Positions 57,647-64,000 of a stretch of 64,000 nt of DNA are shown piece by piece. Numbering within the stretch: position 1 is the stretch's first letter; each line of letters begins with the position of its first letter. The notes beneath the pieces are model-generated. The model was given only the letters and a program-made list of their open reading frames with translations. It was not told where the DNA came from and did not search any database. Both the position numbers and the translations under genes were made by a program. This DNA is from Asterias amurensis (lineage: Eukaryota; Echinodermata; Asteroidea; Forcipulatida; Asteriidae), in NCBI RefSeq assembly GCF_032118995.1, contig NC_092660.1, positions 18,896,501 through 18,960,500 on the forward strand, given 5' to 3'.

Positions 57647-58969
57647 TCATGAATGTCTAATATTGTTAATGTTGTGATACTGCTTCTCAGCTGAACTCTG
57701 TGGCACTCTGACCGCTTCATAGCTGGTGTTGGTGCTGCCCTCTGGACGAGCGTAGTCATACTCTGGGCTGCCATTCTCTACTTCAACTGGTTGGTAGTAG
57801 GTATGTTGTGCGGGAATTGTCTCTTCAGTCGTAGTGGGTTCCATGTAGACGCGATTCTTGTCCTCCGTTGGCTGCAGCTCCATGTAGGGATCAGCTTGGG
57901 TGACTCGGGGTTCTTTCTCAGAGGTGAGTCTTTTTATCAAACGGTTCTGTCTGATAATACGAAGGATGAGAATGATAATGATCACAAAGAATGTAACAGC
58001 GAGGACTAAGACAACAATGAAAGCTACAATCCATGGAGTTGAAGATGGAGCTGCACCAGACGAGCTTGGGCTAGACACAGTTGAGGAGGTTAAAGTAACC
58101 TCGTTCTCTGTGGTTAGAGTAGGATTTCCAGTCGATGGTCTCGTTGATTCTGCTGTAGATGATGTTGACGTGGATGATGTTGTGGGTTCTGTCGTGGGTA
58201 TTGTCACGGTGTTCCTCACTGTAATTGGTCCGATTTGACATGTACGTGTACGACCAGCGAAATACATTGATGATATGAAGCATTCGAATTCAACACCGTT
58301 ATCAACAACATCCACTGTCAAATCTAATGTCCTAACGACTGTATCGCTGTCATCGTTGATTACTGATATCCAGTTGCTGTATCTAGAAGTCTGTATAGTG
58401 GGATTGATCGTCATTGTGACTGTTCCGTGACTGCTCTCAGATGAACACCTCATATCTAACTTTGTCCCAGCGTCTACTGTAATGGGTCCAGCAGGAGAGC
58501 ACATAGGGAAGGACGCACTGGGGAAGTATAACACTGAAAGTGTAAGACTGGATGTGGCTACGATGTCGTAGCCTCCACCCTGCATTGGGTCATTGACATT
58601 ACACACATATTCATCAGTATCGGCCCTCTGCACATTGGTGATGGTAAAGTCTTGAACAACTGTTTGAGTATTCACACATACCGTTGTATCGAAGATGAAT
58701 CGTCCATTTCTATTATTAACGGTGGTACCACCCCATCTCAATGTCAGTATTGGGTCCTCAGTCCTCCATTCCACAATATGATCCGACTGGAGGTAATTTG
58801 TAGCAGTACACCTCATATCAACCTGCCCGCCCTCTTTACGATCAGCCTCTGGTGTCAAGATCTCCGCATACACTGTAGGTTGAGCAGTGACAACCATCAG
58901 GAATCCGCCTGCATCAAGTAAACACCAAACACACACCAGCAAAACATACATCGAGATCCTTCCATCCAT
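57647..58969 (-). CDS. Class A two-Ig-domain receptor (G12)
   Basis: 440 aa, intact. One residue longer before the Ig1 tryptophan (TNYLQSDHIVEW), with an extra cysteine in TTVCVNTQTV. Second Ig domain VEFECFISSMYFAGRTRTC, Asp-Ala of the usual DDADNG replaced by DVVDNG. Membrane span from PWIVAFIVVL, RIIRQNRLIKR, tail with DPYMEL, VYMEP, TYYQPV, YDYARP, TSYEAV. The C-terminus is YHNINNIRHS instead of YQNINN because two extra bases before the old stop extend the frame by four residues. Start ATG is followed by the family sequence DGRISMYV. Confidence 0.9.
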   Translation of the reverse strand: MDGRISMYVLLVCVWCLLDAGGFLMVVTAQPTVYAEILTPEADRKEGGQVDMRCTATNYLQSDHIVEWRTEDPILTLRWGGTTVNNRNGRFIFDTTVCVNTQTVVQDFTITNVQRADTDEYVCNVNDPMQGGGYDIVATSSLTLSVLYFPSASFPMCSPAGPITVDAGTKLDMRCSSESSHGTVTMTINPTIQTSRYSNWISVINDDSDTVVRTLDLTVDVVDNGVEFECFISSMYFAGRTRTCQIGPITVRNTVTIPTTEPTTSSTSTSSTAESTRPSTGNPTLTTENEVTLTSSTVSSPSSSGAAPSSTPWIVAFIVVLVLAVTFFVIIIILILRIIRQNRLIKRLTSEKEPRVTQADPYMELQPTEDKNRVYMEPTTTEETIPAQHTYYQPVEVENGSPEYDYARPEGSTNTSYEAVRVPQSSAEKQYHNINNIRHS

Positions 58970-58988
58970 CTTATTGAATCTGAGTTTA

Positions 58989-59045
58989 TTAAGTTGCTAT
59001 TAAAATATTCCTGATGGAGGAGACGGGAAAAGGATGAAAATGCAT
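58989..59045 (-). other. Conserved upstream ORF of G12
   Basis: 18 codons, MHFHPFPVSSIRNILIAT; it has a 3-base insertion that keeps the frame, and the stop stays 19 bases before the receptor ATG. Confidence 0.45.
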
Positions 59046-60067
59046 GAAGTAGAATGATCCCACGTTCACATACAGCTCAATGTAATAGTGATTTAATGTA
59101 CGTTTAACGATACATGGTTGTACTTCCTTATACTCAGCACGACACGCCAATGAACTTCAACAATAACACAACTCTGGGTTTTCATTTTTACGGCAACAGG
59201 TTTTACAATAAGGGTCACAATGTCGCAGTTCAACTGATTCTAGATAATACCCCCATACCAACAGAAAATATGACGTATTTCTTGCCATTAATGTAATTTT
59301 CTTAATATTAGTAGAATGGTTTGAAACAGAAGAATCAAGTCAATGAGTTTGACAATATTGTTGCCCTTTTAAACCGTTATTTTACAGCCTTTCAGTCGCT
59401 TGGATATGTGAGAATTTTGTCAAAGAACTCATTTAAATCCTTACTGAGGGCTCTCAAAGAATGTGATCTGTAGCCCAAGGTAGCACGAAACTGATTTGGA
59501 AAGTATCTGATTGTTCAGTTCTGGGTATAGGTGTATCCAATCTACAACGCCACCAACGGTGCTAATGGTCTAATGTCCTTTATTGTCTATGTTTAATACA
59601 GCATGCACAACAGATCGAGGAAACTGGTCATTCGGCCTCGAACCAAAAGTTTAAAAGTCTGTGTTAAAATCTGTCAGTATTAATTTTGGCAGAATAATTT
59701 TCCTAACTCATACAAAGTCCTCGATCTCGTTTTAGTATAACAAAAAATATGAATGGATACATTCGTTTTGTAGGAGGAATTATAAGTATACGTGTTGAGG
59801 CAATGAGGTCCGTTCTTTCCCGATTGAGATGACGTTTAAAATACACTTGTCATTAATTTGTTCAAATCCAGCAGGTTCATTTATATAAACACAGTCTGAT
59901 TGCAAACTGATAATCATTAGGAATGCAAATTTATTCATATCAAGCAGGTTCATACATATTCATGTTTTCCGATTACATTTATCTGACTCAAAATCTTGGT
60001 GCTTTTTTAAATTTATCAATATAAACCACAAGGGAAACTGACTGGGTAAATTTTAAAATGATTTTTG

Positions 60068-60176
60068 GGGTTGAACAAAGAATTGACTAGAGTGGGATTC
60101 GAACCAACGACCTCTGGCACGTTAATCCGGAGGTCGTTGGTTCGAGTCCCACTCTAGTCAATTCTTTGTTCAACCC
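60068..60176. repeat. tRNA-like inverted foldback, copy 6
   Basis: Arms as in copy 5. Confidence 0.75.
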
Positions 60177-60379
60177 AAAAAAAATATTTTTATTATAAAA
60201 ATAATGTGTTATTTATTTACAGAAGTTTTAATTCAAAATGAATATTCACAAATCAGTAATCATAGCAAGCAGGTTTTTACAGTGTTGATGTAATCTGACT
60301 ACAAAGAAAAATTCTTTTTTTTTATGTTCTGACTTTGTGTACTTTTATGATCAACCCTAAAACGTGACGTGAGAATATA

Positions 60380-60506
60380 TTAAAGGGGCTGTGTCGTCTT
60401 GCTCATAAAAGGCGTGTGGCTGTACATGGAACTCACACACGGTTACTGCACGTGCACACTTCCTCCGTATCATATCTATTTGGGCATAAAGACACAGCTC
60501 CTTTAA
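60380..60506. mobile_element. 125-bp TTAA MITE, copy 9
   Basis: TTAA-flanked ends as in the other units. Confidence 0.75.
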
Positions 60507-61014
60507 CCTTAACTTGCACCAATCACATTGATTCAATGTTTAGCGTTATTGAAAAACATACAATAACATGAACATAAGTTTGACAAATATAACTTTCATG
60601 GACAATACTTTTTTAATAATCATAAATGCATTTGCAAATATTTTACAACGAGTGTACACGCCTTTGAATCGTGTGGAATAGAAAAAAAATTAATGAGTTT
60701 GTTTTGTATATTTAATTTGGATACATTTAATTACATAGTCGAGGTGTACATGTATTTCAAAATAATATCAAAGTCAATAACTATCGAATAGATCAATGAT
60801 AGTTCATTATTGTTGTCAGTAATTTATTCATATATATGAGGTTCATTTATGAAATCCATAGAGTACAATAGAAATTGCCCTCTCTTCCAAAAATGGACGT
60901 TTTTATTGTAGCTTCTAGGAGGTGTTGTGTACAAAGTACTCTGTAATTATCTGAACCTTTTGAGTGAGTGTCGTCTTGAATATTGTACCACTATGGTTTT
61001 TATGTACACTGCAA

Positions 61015-61225
61015 CAACTGGGGTGTCAAATTGACACCAAGTGTTTAATCACATAACGATACCAAATAGAGAATCAAAGTAATCACAATAGGTTAACACC
61101 AATGTAAATGTTTTCACAAAAATAAGTGTTTGTAAACACCACATTGTGTAAAATATTGATTTCTTTTTTCATCTTAACGTGACAACACCCATGGTGTAAA
61201 TTTTAACACCCAGTTTTGCAATGTA
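61015..61225. mobile_element. Gene-adjacent MITE beside the G13 stop
   Basis: Full-length form, ends about 18 bases before the stop codon. Confidence 0.65.
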
Positions 61226-61242
61226 TATGGTACTCGTGATGT

Positions 61243-62443
61243 CTAATTGTTAATGTTCTGATACTGCTTCTCAGTTGAACTCTTTGGCACTCTGACCGCT
61301 TCATAGCTGGTGTTGGTGCTGCCCTCTGGACGAGCGTAGTCATACTCTGGGCTGCCATTCTCTACTTCAACTGGTTGGTAGTAGGTATCTTCTGTGGGAT
61401 TTGTCTCTTCAGTCGTAGTGGGTTCCATGTAGACGCGATTATTGTCCTCCGTTGGCTGCAGCTCCATGTAGGGATCAGCTTGGGTGACTCGAGGTTCTTT
61501 TTCAGAGATGAGTCTTTTTATCAGACGGTTCTTTCTGACGTCACGAAGGACGAGAATGACGATGATGACGAAAAATGTAATAGCAAAAATAATGGCTATT
61601 AACGCTAGAATCCATGGAGTTGAAGATAGAGTTGGTATAGTGCTGGTAATTCCATTGTTTTGTGACGTCATACTTTCGGATGTTGTTATCTGCTCCACCG
61701 TCGATGGGCCGATGTGACAAGGACGTTGCATAATAGTAAAATACATTGATGCGATGACACATTCGAATGCAACACCATTGTCAGCATCATCCACTGTCAA
61801 ATCTAATGTCCTTAAGACTGTATCGCTATCATCGTTGATTACTGATATCCAGTTGGTGTATCTAGAAGTCTGTATAGTGGGATTGATCGTCATTGTGACT
61901 GTTCCGTGACTACTCTCAGATGAACACCTCACATTTAACTCTGTCCCAGCGTCTACTTAATGGGTCCAGCAGGAGAGCAAATAGGGAAGGACGCATTGGG
62001 GAAGTATAACGCTGAAAGTGTTACACTGGATGTGGCTACGATGGTGTGGCCTCCGGTCGGTATTGGGTCATAGACAATACACACATATTCATCAGTATCG
62101 GCCCTCTGCACATTGGTGATGGTAAAGTCCTGAACAACTGTTTGAGTATTCACACCTACTGATGTATCGAAGATGAAACGTCCATTGTTGTTATTAACAG
62201 TGACTCCACCATATCTCAGGGTCCTTTCTGGGTTTTCAGTGCCCCAAACAACGATGTAATCCGACTCGAGGTTTGTAGCGGTACACCTCATATCAACCTG
62301 CCCGCCCTCCTTACGATCAGCCTCTGGTGTTAAGATCTCCGCATACACTGTTGGTTGAGCATTGACAACCATCAGGAATCCGCCGCATCAAGTGAACACC
62401 AAACACACACCAGCAAAACATACATCGAGATCCTTCCATCCAT
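61243..62443 (-). pseudogene. Class A two-Ig-domain receptor (G13), two frameshifts
   Basis: Starts at the family ATG at 62443, but a T is missing in the signal peptide region (GGAATCCGCCGCATC near 62390, others CCGCCTGCATC), and a G is missing between the Ig domains (GTCTACTTAATGGG near 61957, others TACTGTAATGG). Between and after these the frames are open: Ig1 from MVVNAQPT through DTDEYVC (62372-61953), then Ig2 to the end of the tail (61932-61243). Ig2 ends CHIGPSTVEQITT, missing about nine residues present in G2, with which it shares the stalk and the PWILALIAII span. Likely a true pseudogene. Confidence 0.85.
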
Positions 62444-62462
62444 CGTATTGAATCTGAGTTTG

Positions 62463-62516
62463 TTAAGTTGCTATTAAATCATTTCTGGAGAAGACGGATA
62501 AAGGATGAAAATGCAT
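62463..62516 (-). other. Conserved upstream ORF of G13
   Basis: 17 codons, MHFHPLSVFSRNDLIAT, intact even though the receptor frame is broken. Confidence 0.4.
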
Positions 62517-62867
62517 GAAGTAGAATGATCCCACGTTCACACACAGCTCAATGTAATAGTGATTTAATGTATGTATGTATGTATTAATGTTAACGATGAA
62601 GTCGACTTGGTCTGTACTTCCTCCTGCTATAACTACGCGCCAATAAACTTCAACAATAACACAATTCATGAATTTCATTTTATCCAGACATGTTATCCAG
62701 ACAGAGTTATAAAGTCACAGTTCAACCGATTCTACAACAGTTATTTGAGAACAGCCATACCGCAACTTACCTAGACTTGTGGACAAGTCGTTAAATCGGC
62801 CCCACGCGCTGAGATAGTGGTCTCGCGAGATCACTGCTCTCGCGCGAACTGATGGCTCCCCGATTTC
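62517..62867. other. G13 5' flank of class B type
   Basis: No gene. Reads as a reversed, diverged copy of the DNA before class B genes (GAAGTCGACTTGGTCTGTAC, CATGAATTTCATTTTATCCA), so a class A pseudogene carries a class B flank. Confidence 0.5.
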
Positions 62868-63920
62868 ATAATAATAATAAATCTTATAAAGCGCTGGTAT
62901 CTAGAAAACTAATCACTGCGCTAAAATATGACCAAGGGAAAAATTAATGGTAGGCTTTACTGAAGAGGTAAGTTTTGAGATTGGATTTGAATGAAGAAAT
63001 GTCAGGTTGTGATCTAAGGGTGAGAGGCAGGTCGTTCCACAGGCGGGGGGCTGCAACCGAGAAACTTCTATCCCCATATGTTTTCAACCTGGAAGGTGGA
63101 ACGGCAAGCAAGTTGGCATTACTGGACCTTAGCTGGCGAACGGGCTTATACGGCAGGAGAAGCCTCTGCAAGTACAACGGGGATGAAGTCTCTGTCATAC
63201 AACGGTATGTTGTACAAAGGAGTTTGAAGATGATGCGTTGCTCAACAGGGAGCCAGTGTAATGCTTGAAGAACCGGGGTGATATGCTCAAACTTTTTTGA
63301 GCGTGTTAGGATACGAGCTGCAATGTTCTGACTGTCTTGTCGCTATTGAGTTGAAGTTTGTTTGCGACCATCTATTCCTTAACTTCGGCAACACACGCTT
63401 CTGTACGAGCAACTGCAGTGTTTGCGTCCGTGGAGACAAATGGCAGATATAGTTGTGCGTCATCCGCGTAAAGCTGAACGGACAGACCGTGGTTACGAGC
63501 AATGTTCGCAACAGGTGAAAAGTACAAGGAAAATAACACTGGACCGAGCACCGACCCCTGAGGGACGCCAACACGTGGTGTAGTGTTGGATGAGAAGGAC
63601 CCGTCAATTTTTACATTTTGGGTGCGATTTTCCAGATATGAAGTAAACCACTTCAAAGCAGTTCCAGTGATACCGAAATTGTAGTGAAGACGTTGAAGGA
63701 GGATTTGGTGGTCGATAGTGTCAAAAGCAGCAGAAAGGTCAAGTAACACTAAGATTACAGAGAGTTTCTTGTCAATGGCTCCAAGGATGTCATTTTGAAC
63801 ACACAGGAGCGTAGTCTCGGTGCTGTGGTGTTTACGATATGCTGACTGTGCCAGCTCAAGCAGGTTGTTAGATGTTAGGTAGTCATTGAGTTGACCAGCT
63901 ACCCCTTCGACTCCTCATCA
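62868..63920 (-). mobile_element. 5'-truncated, internally deleted LINE (CR1/L2-like)
   Basis: Minus strand. Reverse transcriptase from AYRKHHSTETTLL through LLDLSAAFDTIDH, GVPQGSVLGPVLF and YADDAQLYLPF (to about 63372), then a gap of perhaps 100 codons, NIAARILTRSKK and LHWLPVEQRIIF, and the C-terminal part with TYGDRSFSVAAPRLWNDLP (63198-62944). The 3' end is GCGCTTTATAAGATTTATT plus ATT units. A different, more damaged copy from that at 18658. The 5' end is near 63920, where DNA resembling the class B flank (CACAAACCGACTGATTGCAA) resumes. Confidence 0.82.
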
Positions 63921-64000
63921 TGAATACTGTACTACGTCACTACCACAAACCGACTGATTGCAACATTTGAAAGTTCCACCAAGGTCTAATTGTGGAAAGA
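63921..64000. other. Window edge, class B flank-like DNA
   Basis: Complement of the GTTGCAATCAGTCGGTTTGT block found before G5, G9 and G11. Nothing else can be said from 80 bases. Confidence 0.4.

Larger units (their letters stand above)
59046..61014. other. Intergenic part of the class A tandem unit (G12 upstream, G13 downstream)
   Basis: No gene. The CRE-like site is deleted here (ATGTGATCTGTAGCCCAAGG near 59461). Candidate AATAAA for G13 at 60902-60907 (minus). Confidence 0.65.

Noticed and set aside
62571-62774. 67-codon plus-strand frame near the right edge
   Set aside because: Runs through the antisense of a class B type flank; no conserved counterpart.

Overview
The window looks like genomic DNA of an echinoderm, most likely a sea star. 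Introns and operons are absent from what can be read, the intergenic DNA is packed with TTAA-flanked miniature transposons, and three tRNA-headed SINEs carry what I recognise as a Deu-type core. The family of short repeats that begins with a 'cactggacactattgg'-like motif is one I associate with asteroid genomes. The species call is an inference from memory and could not be tested here.

The whole 64 kb is one expanded gene family. I count 13 immunoglobulin-superfamily receptor genes or pseudogenes. Each is a single uninterrupted reading frame coding for a signal peptide, a V-like Ig domain, a second Ig-like domain, a Ser/Thr-rich stalk, one membrane span and a tyrosine-rich tail. There are two classes with nearly the same ectodomain. 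Class A (about 424-440 aa) has a tail with YMEL, TSYEAV (fits the ITSM consensus) and YQNI. Class B (about 590-614 aa) has a different membrane span and a long proline-rich tail ending in two ITIM-like motifs, IVYADL and VLYSSV. I number the genes left to right: G1 (A, minus, cut by the window edge), G2, G3, G4 (A, minus), G5 (B, plus), G6, G7 (A, minus), G8 (A, minus, frameshifted), G9 (B, plus, one nonsense codon), G10 (A, plus), G11 (B, plus, one nonsense codon), G12 (A, minus), G13 (A, minus, two frameshifts).

Layout: class A genes repeat in a unit of about 3.5-3.7 kb that holds the gene, its upstream block with a TGACGTCA site, a tRNA-like foldback, a 125-bp TTAA MITE and a second MITE just past the stop codon. 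G4-G5 and G8-G9 are head-to-head A/B pairs separated by about 2 kb of paralogous DNA. G5-G6 and G11-G12 are convergent pairs with paralogous 5-6 kb spacers. These blocks show that units several genes long were also copied. Later insertions are visible against empty paralogous sites: a LINE at 18.7-19.8 kb, several MITEs, and a DIRS-like retroelement fossil at 27.6-32.9 kb between G7 and G8. A second LINE fragment lies at the right edge.

By family logic the receptors would sit at the surface of immune-type cells, with class A tails able to recruit several SH2 proteins and class B tails able to recruit phosphatases. The near-identical outer parts joined to different tails, the variation in the loops after the last Ig cysteine of each domain, and mosaic sharing of segments between genes are what one expects of a paired, rapidly turning over recognition system. 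Ligand and function are unknown.
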